Part shown: in pieces, positions 1-7,316 of the stretch
Layout of the letters: every line of letters begins with the position of its first letter
How positions within the stretch are numbered: the stretch's first letter is position 1
Origin: Clostridium sp.
Lineage (GTDB): Bacteria > Bacillota > Clostridia > Clostridiales > Clostridiaceae
NCBI GenBank assembly: GCA_003539755.1
Contig: DPOH01000225.1
Coordinates: 1-8,449, forward strand
Direction: 5' to 3'
DNA length: 8,449 nt
Notes under the pieces: model-generated
The model's input: only the letters and a program-made list of their open reading frames with translations
Databases searched by the model: none
Told to the model about the DNA's origin: nothing
Position numbers and translations under genes: made by a program

Positions 1-87
1 CGCTTCTAATTGATATAATATTTTCTTATATACTCATTTATATTACTTTGAATCTCTATCAACTAGAGCAATATATAATCCTTTCAT
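1..87 (-). pseudogene. 5' end of a glycosyltransferase-like gene with two in-frame stops (partial)
   Basis: Seen: an ATG at 87-85 lies 7 bases after a good ribosome binding site (TAGGAGTGG, about 100-92), 28 bases downstream of the preceding gene's stop. It reads MKGLYIALVDRDSK, then TAA (45-43), two codons, TGA (36-34), and continues in the same frame as VYKKILYQLEA to the window edge. Family knowledge: GT1/GT4-type glycosyltransferases of polysaccharide loci often start with a short beta strand, a D/N-S-K-G-V-like stretch and a K-K-I-x-x-Q-x-x-A helix, which fits the reading on both sides of the stops. Inference: a glycosyltransferase gene inactivated by nonsense mutations, the last gene of the operon visible here. 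Alternatives are a 14-residue peptide or a gene whose real start lies further left. Only 29 codons are visible, so the family call is tentative. Confidence 0.45.
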
Positions 88-115
88 AATTCCACTCCTA
101 TTTTTCAATATAAAT

Positions 116-1060
116 TCATTCAAATTTGCATACACAATTCAAACAAAATTTATTAATCATTTCTTTTCTCTTAATTTTTGATTTTAATAACAAAAATAAT
201 ATATTAATTATTCCTATAATTTTTTTATTTTCCCTAATTAACTCTTTAGCTTCCTCAAATTTCATATTATTAACTTTAAATTTCTCGACTATATTACTAT
301 CTAATCTCTTTATATACTCACTTGGATTATATATTTTTCTGTTTTTTAATGCTTGTCTATAATTTTCATTAACTATTTGTGATACTATTTCCTGATAATA
401 CTGTTTTGATTTATTAATACCTGAAAATCTAACTCTATACTTAATTAATGGTTTGTCTATATATTTAACATTATATTTATTAAGTATAACCCTACATAAA
501 AAGTCATAATCTTCTGCATATAAAACTTCATTATAACCTTTTAATTTTTGTAATATCTGCTTTTTAAACATCCAAGTAGGATTTATTGATACATTTTTAT
601 ACTTTAAGCAGTCTTTTATTTTGTCTTATGTTAATTTAAAATTATTAAAATTATTAATCCTATTTTCATATTCATCTATAATATCAGCATTACTCATAAC
701 AAAGTCTACATTATCATTTTTTAATACTTCTACTTCATCATTTAGTCTATAAAGATAGCTTATATCATCAGCATCCATTCGAGCTACATAATTACCATTT
801 GAAATTTCTAAAGCTTTATTCAATGAATATATTAAGCCTTTGTTTTGTTTATTAAAATATAGCTTTACTCTACTATCCTTTTTCTCATACTCATGCAATA
901 CTTCCTTTAACTCTTCATATTCTGGATTATCATTTACTATAACAAATTCAATATTTTTATAACTTTGATTCAATATAGAATCTATACTTTTTCTTATCCA
1001 CTCTATTTTTTCGTTATAGCATGACATTATTACAGAAACTAATTCTTCTCCTTTATTCAT
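116..1060 (-). pseudogene. GT2-family glycosyltransferase interrupted by one in-frame TAA stop
   Basis: Starts at ATG 1060, 7 bases after a strong GGAGG site (about 1073-1068) and 22 bases after the preceding gene. The first part (144 residues, to 626) is the nucleotide-sugar-binding half of a GT-A fold: S-V-I-M-S-C-Y-N near residue 9, VNDNP at 42-46 and the metal-binding MDADD at 95-99. A TAA at 628-626 ends it. The same frame then continues without another stop to TGA 118-116, giving DKIKDCLKYKNVSINPTW, then MFKKQ and the acceptor half with the EDYDF motif that carries the likely catalytic base. Read through, the product would be about 314 residues, normal for EpsE/CpsI-like GT2 enzymes. 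The downstream ATG at 571 has no ribosome binding site, so separate translation of the second half is unlikely. The N-terminal fragment alone lacks the ED motif and should be inactive. Donor and acceptor sugars cannot be told. A sequencing error at the TAA is the main alternative to a true pseudogene. Confidence 0.85.
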
Positions 1061-1082
1061 ATAAATCCTCCAAGTATATTCT

Positions 1083-2162
1083 TTAATGAACCTTTACTAA
1101 TGAATTATATAATCCCTCAATCTTTGTAAAATAAACATCCTGATCATACATTTCACTAATAATCTTCTTACTATTTCTAGAATATTCATCCCATTTATGT
1201 TTATTAATAATTAGTTCCTTAATAGATAAATATAACTTATCAATATCTCCTGGATCAATTAATATTCCATTAACTTCGTTTTTAACTGCATCTTTAATAC
1301 TTCCGACGTCTGTAGTTATTACTGGCATTCCATAACTCATAGCCTCTAAAATAGAAACAGGTAATCCTTCATTATACGAAGGCAAAACCATAATTTGACT
1401 ATCTTTTATCAAATCCACTTTTTGTCTTCCATTTACCCATCCCTTAAAATCAAAATAATTATCTACTCCTAATTTTGATACTAGAGACTTAACATCTTTT
1501 TCGTCTTCTCCTGTCCCAGCTATTATAAATTTAATATTATAGTTTACTAAATCAATATCATCCTTTATTTTACTTACAGCATTAATCAAATCAAAAATAC
1601 CTTTTCTTTTAATAAGAACTGCTAAAAATAGAAGTCTTACATTAATACCATCATAATTAACAATCTCATTTGAACACTTTACTGAGTTTCTTAATATGTA
1701 TGTATTAATAGACGAATCTATACTTTTTACAAATTCATTCCAGCTATCACCCAATACAATTACTGAATCTGCTTTTAATAAGATATACCTTATTGACTTT
1801 TGTAAAAATTTATTATTGTTATAAAATTCTTTAAAATTAGCTCCATGTAAATGAAGCACTATTTTCTTTCTAAACACTCTTCCAATTATAACCACCACGA
1901 ATTTTCTAAAGAAACTTCCTCTTTCAGATAAATGAATATGAATAATATCAATATTATTGGATATTAAATTACCTAAAATTTTAAATATAGATCTAATAAA
2001 AAATAACATTTTCTTCATAGCCCCAACATTTTCAATATGCGTTGGAATAAAATTTATATCACTATTATTAAATTTATTATTTAAAAAACTATTAACAACA
2101 GTTGTCATTCCTCCTTTAACAGAAAGGTCAGAGCCAACCATTAAAACTTTAACTAAATTCAT
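1083..2162 (-). CDS. GT4-family glycosyltransferase (GT-B fold)
   Basis: Adds a sugar from a nucleotide-sugar donor to the growing lipid-linked repeat unit on the cytoplasmic membrane face. I chose ATG 2162 (359 residues, MNLVKVLMVGSDLSVKGGM) because AGGAGAGG lies 9 bases upstream; the frame is open to a GTG at 2195, but that start has no good binding site. The N-terminal Rossmann domain has the Gly-rich loop (KGGMT, 16-20) and HLHG at 104-107. The C-terminal domain has KRKG (185-188), the strand FIIAGTGEDE (about 212-221) and the hallmark E-x7-E (E265...E273 in EGLPVSILE) that contacts the donor, followed by the usual P-V-I-T-T-D-V-G. Length is normal for the family. It follows the acyltransferase after about 80 bases, the widest gap in the operon, and precedes the broken GT2 gene. 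The specific sugar is unknown. Confidence 0.88.
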   Translation of the reverse strand: MNLVKVLMVGSDLSVKGGMTTVVNSFLNNKFNNSDINFIPTHIENVGAMKKMLFFIRSIFKILGNLISNNIDIIHIHLSERGSFFRKFVVVIIGRVFRKKIVLHLHGANFKEFYNNNKFLQKSIRYILLKADSVIVLGDSWNEFVKSIDSSINTYILRNSVKCSNEIVNYDGINVRLLFLAVLIKRKGIFDLINAVSKIKDDIDLVNYNIKFIIAGTGEDEKDVKSLVSKLGVDNYFDFKGWVNGRQKVDLIKDSQIMVLPSYNEGLPVSILEAMSYGMPVITTDVGSIKDAVKNEVNGILIDPGDIDKLYLSIKELIINKHKWDEYSRNSKKIISEMYDQDVYFTKIEGLYNSLVKVH

Positions 2163-2242
2163 GTAATAAGTCCTCTCCTTTATCATTTTTTCCACACAAT
2201 TTAGGTATTACTAATATATAAAAGATTAATTACTTAATTCTT

Positions 2243-2722
2243 TTAATATTTATTACTAATCAATCTTCCTGAATTGTTCTTAACAATTGAATTACTCGGA
2301 ATAGACTTATATATAAGACAATTTGCTCCTATTACCACATTATCACCAATATTAACGTTATTTAATATAATCACATTACTACCTATCCAGCAATTTTCAC
2401 CTATACTTATTTTTCCCTTTTTAAATCCTTGTTGCTTTATTGGTACATCCTTATCCTTATATTCATGATTATGATCATATAATTTAACTCCCTCTCCAAA
2501 AATACAACCATTTCCAATAGTAATACTTGACAAGCAATTTACTGAACAATAATTATTAAAAAATACATCATTACCTATAATTAATTTTCCACGTTGTTCT
2601 ACTACAACATTAAATCCTTTTAATAATCCTATTCTTTTACCAAATTCTACTTTATTACCATACTGAATTTTTGCTAATAATATACATATCAATGTTCTTA
2701 TCTTTTTATACAGACGTTTCAC
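2243..2722 (-). CDS. Left-handed beta-helix (hexapeptide repeat) O-acyltransferase
   Basis: Probably transfers an acetyl or other acyl group from acyl-CoA to a hydroxyl of the polysaccharide repeat unit or its sugar precursor. I chose GTG 2722 (159 residues, starting M-K-R-L-Y-K-K) because GAGGTGG (2737-2731) lies 8 bases upstream; a GTG at 2734 overlaps that binding site, and the ATG at 2729 is out of frame. Repeated [I/V]-G-x-x hexapeptides are visible: IIGNDV near 48, ITIGNGCIFGEGV at 67-79, ISIGENCWIGSNVIILNNV at 105-123 and IGDNVVIGANC at 125-135. YDHNHEYKD (82-90) carries the conserved catalytic histidine region of the NodL/LacA/WbbJ type, and P-S-N-S-I-V-K-N-N-S-G-R near the C-terminus is the usual closing loop. 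A short basic, hydrophobic N-terminal stretch may dock to the membrane. The substrate is not readable. Confidence 0.85.
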   Translation of the reverse strand: MKRLYKKIRTLICILLAKIQYGNKVEFGKRIGLLKGFNVVVEQRGKLIIGNDVFFNNYCSVNCLSSITIGNGCIFGEGVKLYDHNHEYKDKDVPIKQQGFKKGKISIGENCWIGSNVIILNNVNIGDNVVIGANCLIYKSIPSNSIVKNNSGRLISNKY

Positions 2723-2748
2723 TATACATCCCACCTCAATAAAAGAAA

Positions 2749-3483
2749 TTAGTATTTTAATGATATTCTTACAATCTGTAGATCATCAACTAAATATCTT
2801 TTAAACATTCTCTTAGGTTCCTTACATAATCTATAAAACCATTCTAATCCACATTTCTGCATCCATCGTGGAGCTCTTTCAACATTCCCAGCTTCAAAAT
2901 CAATACTAGCACCTATAGCTAATGATACCGGAACATTCAACTTATCTTTATATTTATATATAAATTTTTCTTGCTTTGGAGCACCTAATCCAACGGCTAA
3001 TATATCTGGTTTAGCTTTATTTATTAAAGAAATAATATATTCTATTTCTTCTTCTTTTTTTTCAAACCCGTAACTAGGTGAATATGTTCCCGCTACTGAT
3101 AGCTTAGGAAATTTCATCTGTAAATTATCAGCAGCTTTCTTTGCTACGCCTTCTGCAGCACCCAACAAGAATACTTTATAACCTTTATTGGCTGCTAATT
3201 CACAAACTCTCGGAAATAAGTCTGAACCTGAAACTTTTTCTTTAATAGGATTTGACTTCATTTTAGATATCCAAATTAATGGCATTCCATCAGTTAAAAT
3301 TAAATCTGCATTTTTATATACTTCTTTTAATTCTTCATCCTTTTCTAACTTAACTATATGATCAACATTTGGAGTCACAACATAGCTTGGACTTCTTCTA
3401 ATGATAAGATTATCTATTCTATCTATAGCTTCATTCATTGTTAAATTATCAACACTTGTATTTAAAAATTTAATCCTACTCAT
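2749..3483 (-). CDS. WecG/TagA/CpsF family glycosyltransferase (GT26)
   Basis: Transfers a sugar (N-acetylmannosamine or its uronate in characterised members) to an undecaprenyl-diphosphate-linked first sugar, so it is a good candidate for adding the second sugar of the repeat unit. ATG 3483 is chosen (244 residues) since GGAGGG ends 4 bases upstream; an in-frame TTG at 3495 has no binding site. Motifs: TPNVDH (37-42), TDGMPL (64-69), SGSDLFPRV, FLLGAAEG, a G-x-Y-S-P-S-Y-G block, AVGLGAPKQEKFI, and the C-terminal appendage GLEWFYRLCKEPKRMFKRYL. With this start, Thr37 and Asp65 fall on the residue numbers reported as catalytic in Thermoanaerobacter TagA, which also supports the start. The C-terminal basic appendage binds membrane in that family. 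It lies between manC (24 bases) and the acyltransferase. The donor sugar is not certain; no UDP-GlcNAc 2-epimerase gene is in the window. Confidence 0.93.
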   Translation of the reverse strand: MSRIKFLNTSVDNLTMNEAIDRIDNLIIRRSPSYVVTPNVDHIVKLEKDEELKEVYKNADLILTDGMPLIWISKMKSNPIKEKVSGSDLFPRVCELAANKGYKVFLLGAAEGVAKKAADNLQMKFPKLSVAGTYSPSYGFEKKEEEIEYIISLINKAKPDILAVGLGAPKQEKFIYKYKDKLNVPVSLAIGASIDFEAGNVERAPRWMQKCGLEWFYRLCKEPKRMFKRYLVDDLQIVRISLKY

Positions 3484-3506
3484 TTTTCCCTCCAACTATA
3501 TTATTT

Positions 3507-4553
3507 TTAAACTATATATCTGTAATCTCTTAAATTTTCCATTTTATCTTTACTAACTATATAGATACTGTCTTCAGTTTCCAATGCCATTACATCATCA
3601 ATTCCTATTAATATTATTTTCTTACCACTGTTTAAAGCAATATTTGAAGACGATTCTATTACTTTCGCATTTCCTTCTATAATATTGTTAAAATCATCTT
3701 TCTTCTTATATCTTTCAACAGACTTCCAGGTTCCAATATCATCCCATCCAATATCTGCAGGTATTACATATATTTCCTTTGACTTTTCAAGTACTGCATA
3801 ATCTATTGATATTGCTTTAGTATCACTATATCTTTCATTTACTAAAGCTAATAACTTCTCTTCATCTACCTCTTGAATGTCTTTTAATGGTTCATAAATT
3901 TCTGGACAATGCTCTCTAATTTGATTTATTATATTAGAAGCTTTCCATATAAACATTCCACCATTCCAAAGATAATTTCCTTCATTTAAATATAACTGAG
4001 CTTTCTCTAAATCTGGCTTTTCTACGAACTTATCTACTTTAATAAAATTATCATTTTTTAATTTAAATGCTTCTTGATTATACTTTATGTAACCATAACC
4101 TGTTTCAGGTCTATCTGGCTTCATTCCTATAGTTATTAATGCACTTTCATCTACCTCAAGAAATTCATTACAATCTAATATAATATTTCTAAATTTATCT
4201 TCATCTTTAATTAAGTGATCAGATGGAAGTACAGCTATAGATGCATCTTTAAATCTTCTATTTATAATCATTGAAGATAAAGCTATACATGGCGCTGTAT
4301 TTCTACCTTCTGGTTCAATAATTATATTTTCTTCAGGAATATCAGGTAATTGTTCCTTAACTAATTCCACATATGATGAAATTGTACATACAAATATCCT
4401 TTCAATAGGTATAATAGGCTTTACTCTATCTACTGTCATTTGTATCATTGTTTTCTTTCCTAAAAGATTTAAAAATTGCTTAGGTTTTTCTTCTGTAGAT
4501 AAAGGCCAGAATCTAGTACCTTTACCTCCAGCCATTATTAATGCGCATAACAT
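3507..4553 (-). CDS. manC: Mannose-1-phosphate guanylyltransferase
   Basis: Makes GDP-mannose from mannose-1-phosphate and GTP in the cytoplasm, giving the locus an activated mannose (or a precursor of fucose, rhamnose or related GDP sugars). The 348-residue product is the monofunctional form: it lacks the C-terminal phosphomannose isomerase cupin of long ManC/AlgA proteins. Motifs in order: nucleotidyltransferase signature GGKGTRFWPLS (9-19), PKQFL (24-28), EPEGRNTAP (80-88), PSDH (110-113) with the metal-binding Asp, RPETGYGYI (148-156), FVEKP (176-180), WNGGMF (196-201) and WDDIGTW (270-276). ATG 4553 follows AGAGGTGAGG closely, and the gene begins about 21 bases after ugd. No phosphomannomutase is seen in the window, so mannose-1-phosphate must come from a gene elsewhere. 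Confidence 0.96.
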   Translation of the reverse strand: MLCALIMAGGKGTRFWPLSTEEKPKQFLNLLGKKTMIQMTVDRVKPIIPIERIFVCTISSYVELVKEQLPDIPEENIIIEPEGRNTAPCIALSSMIINRRFKDASIAVLPSDHLIKDEDKFRNIILDCNEFLEVDESALITIGMKPDRPETGYGYIKYNQEAFKLKNDNFIKVDKFVEKPDLEKAQLYLNEGNYLWNGGMFIWKASNIINQIREHCPEIYEPLKDIQEVDEEKLLALVNERYSDTKAISIDYAVLEKSKEIYVIPADIGWDDIGTWKSVERYKKKDDFNNIIEGNAKVIESSSNIALNSGKKIILIGIDDVMALETEDSIYIVSKDKMENLRDYRYIV

Positions 4554-4574
4554 AGCCTCACCTCTTTCTTTATA

Positions 4575-5924
4575 TTATTTTATAGTTGCTGCTATTTGTG
4601 CTTTTACATTTTCTTGGTAGTTTAATACTGCTTTTCTTCCAACTGAATAATAATCTACATTTGCTTCTTCAGCATCCTCTAGTGAATAACAATCTCTACC
4701 ATCGAATATTACAGGAGTATTCATTAATTCTTTAAATACATTAAACTTAATACTCTTTATTTCATCCCATTCAGTAAATATAAATGCTACATCAGCATCC
4801 TTTAATGTCTCTTCAGGAGTATTTACATATTCTATTTCTGTAGGGAACTTTCTCTTGAAGTTTTCTTCACCTACTGGATCATAAGCTACTATTTGCGCAC
4901 CTTCATCTAATAATCTTCTTACATTAGGTATTGATGGAGCTGCTCTTAAATCATCTGTTCCTGGTTTAAATGTAAGTCCTAATACAGCTACTTTTAGTCC
5001 CTTTAAGCTTCCAAATCTTTTCTTAGCTTCTCTGAACAATTTATATTTTTGATTTTCATTAACTTCAATAGTTGCCTTAATTGTCTTAAGTTCATACCCA
5101 TTATCATTTGCAAGCCAGTGAAGAGCTTTTGTATCTTTAGGGAAGCATGAACCTCCATATCCTAAACCTGCATTTAAGAATTTATCTCCTATTCTTGGAT
5201 CATAGCTCATTCCTTTTGCTACATCTTGAATGTCTGCTCCAACTATTTCACAGAAATTAGCTATTTCATTTATGAATGAAATCTTAAGTGCTAAGAAATC
5301 ATTAGAAGCATACTTAATCATTTCTGCACTTCTTCTATTAGTAACAACTATTGGTTGATTGTATCTTTCATACACCTCTCTTAGAATATTTTCAGCATAT
5401 TTAGATTCAACTCCAATAACGATTCTTCTTGCTTCAAGAGTATCCTTTACTGCTGTTCCTTGTGATAAGAATTCTGGATTTGAAGCAACTTCAATATGAA
5501 TTCCTTCTCTTACATTTTCCTTTAAGAATTCTTCTACTCTGTCATTTGTTCCAATAGGAACTGTAGATTTAACTACTACTAAACAATCATTTTCTACATT
5601 TTCAGCAATCTGTTTACATACATTAAATACATAATCAAGGTTAGCAGAACCATCTTCCCTTTCTGGAGTTCCAACTCCTATGAATACTAAATCAGCATCC
5701 TTATATGCATTTTTATAATCTAATGTAAAATCTAGTCTTCCTTCATCATGATTTCTCTTTAATAATTCATCTAATCCTGGTTCATATATAGGAGATATTC
5801 CCTTTTTCATCATATCTACTTTGTTTTGATCTATATCTACACAAGTTACACTATGTCCATTTTCAGCAAGACATGCTCCTGTAACTAATCCAACATATCC
5901 TGTTCCTGCAACAACAATTTTCAT
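4575..5924 (-). CDS. ugd: UDP-glucose 6-dehydrogenase
   Basis: Oxidises UDP-glucose to UDP-glucuronate using two NAD+, giving the acidic sugar donor for the polysaccharide. The 449-residue protein has the normal three domains: an NAD Rossmann domain with GTGYVGL (7-13) and VDID (29-32), a central helical domain, and a C-terminal UDP-binding domain (GLTFKPGTDDLRAAPS). Catalytic residues are intact and sit at family positions: Lys204 and Asn208 (EMIKYASND), Cys260 (GGSCFPKDT) and Asp264. NPEFLSQGTA and KSTVPIGT are also present. Tyr70 (LDFTLDY) matches the tyrosine through which the B. subtilis homologue is activated by its BY-kinase, and such a kinase is encoded two genes upstream. ATG 5924 follows AAGGGGA by 6 bases, and only 15 bases separate it from the sugar transferase gene. 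Not a GDP-mannose or UDP-ManNAc dehydrogenase by its close fit to Ugd motifs, though substrate is inferred from family. Confidence 0.96.
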   Translation of the reverse strand: MKIVVAGTGYVGLVTGACLAENGHSVTCVDIDQNKVDMMKKGISPIYEPGLDELLKRNHDEGRLDFTLDYKNAYKDADLVFIGVGTPEREDGSANLDYVFNVCKQIAENVENDCLVVVKSTVPIGTNDRVEEFLKENVREGIHIEVASNPEFLSQGTAVKDTLEARRIVIGVESKYAENILREVYERYNQPIVVTNRRSAEMIKYASNDFLALKISFINEIANFCEIVGADIQDVAKGMSYDPRIGDKFLNAGLGYGGSCFPKDTKALHWLANDNGYELKTIKATIEVNENQKYKLFREAKKRFGSLKGLKVAVLGLTFKPGTDDLRAAPSIPNVRRLLDEGAQIVAYDPVGEENFKRKFPTEIEYVNTPEETLKDADVAFIFTEWDEIKSIKFNVFKELMNTPVIFDGRDCYSLEDAEEANVDYYSVGRKAVLNYQENVKAQIAATIK

Positions 5925-5939
5925 TTCTTTTCCCCTTTT

Positions 5940-6602
5940 CTATCTTGCATGCTCGTCTCCAAATAGCACGAAAAATGTTTTAAATATAAGTTTAAAATCA
6001 AGTAATGTATTTCTTTCCTTTACATACTTAATATCAAGCTTCATCCAGTTTTCAAAATCAATATCATTTCTTCCACTCACCTGCCAGTAGCATGTAAGTC
6101 CTGGTTTTACCTTAAGCCTTTCAAGCATCCATTCTTCAAATTCCTTTACTTCATTTGGAAGTGAAGGTCTTGGCCCTACTAAACTCATTTCTCCCTTAAG
6201 AATATTAATAATCTGTGGAAGTTCATCAATGCTTGTCTTTCTTATAAACTTTCCTACTTTTGTAACCCTAGGATCTTCCTTCATCTTAAACATAGGTCCA
6301 TCCATTTCATTTTCCGCTGCTAGCTTTTTCTTCAATTCTTCAGCATTTGCAACCATAGATCTAAATTTGTACATCTTAAATGGTCTTCCGTAGTAACCTA
6401 TTCTTTCTTGCGAAAAAAATACTGGTCCTTTTGATTCCAATTTTATTGCAATAGCAACAATAATAAATACTGGACTTAATAATACTAATGCTCCAAGGGA
6501 ACATAATACATCTACAGTTCTTTTGATAAATTCATATCTTTTTCCTACATTTGTACCTTTTTCATTAATTTCTTCCCTTTCCTTAACAAATGCTTCAGTC
6601 AT
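5940..6602 (-). CDS. Undecaprenyl-phosphate sugar-1-phosphate transferase (initiating enzyme)
   Basis: Starts repeat-unit synthesis by moving a sugar-1-phosphate from a UDP-sugar to undecaprenyl phosphate at the cytoplasmic membrane. The 220-residue protein is the small core form of the bacterial sugar transferase family (PglC/TuaA-like), without the four extra N-terminal membrane helices of WbaP/WcaJ. Seen: one hydrophobic segment with a central proline (about 33-54, LLSPVFIIVA) that fits the re-entrant membrane helix, KFRSM (79-83), the catalytic Asp-Glu pair in DELPQ (126-130), GPRP (143-146) and YWQVSGRND (172-180). ATG 6602 follows AGGGGG by 4 bases. It lies between the kinase (32 bases upstream) and ugd. 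Which UDP-sugar it uses (glucose, galactose or an N-acetylated sugar) cannot be settled from sequence by eye. The charged N-terminal 20 residues are probably cytoplasmic. Confidence 0.94.
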   Translation of the reverse strand: MTEAFVKEREEINEKGTNVGKRYEFIKRTVDVLCSLGALVLLSPVFIIVAIAIKLESKGPVFFSQERIGYYGRPFKMYKFRSMVANAEELKKKLAAENEMDGPMFKMKEDPRVTKVGKFIRKTSIDELPQIINILKGEMSLVGPRPSLPNEVKEFEEWMLERLKVKPGLTCYWQVSGRNDIDFENWMKLDIKYVKERNTLLDFKLIFKTFFVLFGDEHAR

Positions 6603-6627
6603 TTTTCCCCCTAATTATATTTATTTT

Positions 6628-6645
6628 CTGCAAATTAATTTGCAG
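6628..6645. repeat. Perfect 18-bp palindrome at the end of the kinase gene
   Basis: CTGCAAATTAATTTGCAG reads the same on both strands. It overlaps the last codons and stop of the kinase gene and lies about 25 bases upstream of the sugar transferase start. In RNA it could form a 7-bp stem with a TTAA loop. No T-run follows on the minus strand, so it is not an intrinsic terminator. A role in mRNA processing or stability between genes, or as a protein-binding site, is only inference. Confidence 0.5.
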
Positions 6646-7303
6646 CAATTTCTTTATTTACATAATATGCCTTGTTTTTTCTTCCAGGCTTATCATGATA
6701 GTTTAATACACATCCAATAATGTTAGCACCAACGTTTTTAAGTAGACTCTTCGCTTCTTTTACATCATTAATTTTAGTTTTATCTTTCTTTACTACTAAT
6801 ATAGTTCCATCAGCTTTAGCTCCTAAAAGTTGAGAATCAGAAACTATTCTTACTGGTGCACTATCTAAAATTATTAAATCATAACTTTCCTTAAGTTCTT
6901 CAAGAAGGTTTTCAAACGCTTCAGAACCCAACAACTCCGACGGATTTGGAGGAAGATTTCCAGATGGAAGTATATCAATCTTGTTGTTATAACTTTTAAT
7001 TACTGCATCTATTCTTTTAGTACCTAGTAATACTTCAGAAAGGCCATAAATATTTGACATCTTAAACATCTTATGAATTGAAGGTGATCTTAAATCACAG
7101 TCAATTAAAAGCACTTTTTTATCACTTTGTGCAAATGCTAATGCAAGATTTCCACATATCGTTGATTTTCCTTCACTGCTATCAGAACTTGTAACTAAAA
7201 TAGTCTTAAGTTTTTTATCAAAAGATGAATACTGTATATTAGTTCTTAATGTTCTATATGCTTCTGATACAAATGATTTAGGTTTTCTCTCAATAACAAA
7301 CAT
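6635..7303 (-). CDS. CpsD/CapB/YwqD-type tyrosine-protein kinase
   Basis: Cytoplasmic BY-kinase that autophosphorylates on C-terminal tyrosines and, with its membrane partner, controls polysaccharide chain length and export. The 222-residue protein has the oligomerisation motif E-x2-R-x2-R at 14-20 (EAYRTLR), Walker A around 40-48 (SDSSEGKST; Ser-Ser replaces the usual Pro-Gly before Glu), Walker A' at 65-70 (LLIDCD) and Walker B at 143-147 (LIILD). The C-terminal tyrosine cluster is short: only Tyr213-Tyr214 (NKAYYVN), compared with longer Y-rich tails in streptococcal CpsD. ATG 7303 lies 9 bases after AGGAGG (7318-7313), which overlaps the stop of the upstream modulator gene, suggesting coupled translation. 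Its partner is encoded directly upstream, as for B. subtilis ywqC-ywqD, and a likely substrate, Ugd, is two genes downstream. No CpsB/YwqE phosphatase gene is present here. A ParA/MinD-type ATPase is ruled out by context and the EX2RX2R motif. Confidence 0.93.
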   Translation of the reverse strand: MFVIERKPKSFVSEAYRTLRTNIQYSSFDKKLKTILVTSSDSSEGKSTICGNLALAFAQSDKKVLLIDCDLRSPSIHKMFKMSNIYGLSEVLLGTKRIDAVIKSYNNKIDILPSGNLPPNPSELLGSEAFENLLEELKESYDLIILDSAPVRIVSDSQLLGAKADGTILVVKKDKTKINDVKEAKSLLKNVGANIIGCVLNYHDKPGRKNKAYYVNKEIAAN

Positions 7304-7316
7304 TCAATATATCCTC

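Noticed and set aside
1..120. Stop codon recoding (TGA as Gly, or readthrough) to explain the in-frame stops
   Set aside because: TAA is also involved and intact genes here end normally at TAA, TAG or TGA; no readthrough context is seen.
126..362. Plus-strand open frame of 78 codons
   Set aside because: Lies opposite the GT2 gene, low-complexity Ile/Leu/Phe-rich product from AT-rich antisense DNA, no ribosome binding site; a shadow.
2205..2242. AT-rich inverted repeat and repeated TTAGTAATA between the acyltransferase and GT4 genes
   Set aside because: No G+C in the stem core and no T-run, so not a terminator; too simple to call a site.
1957..2468. Plus-strand open frames of 64-69 codons
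   Set aside because: Antisense to well-supported glycosyltransferase and acyltransferase genes, no domain or binding site.
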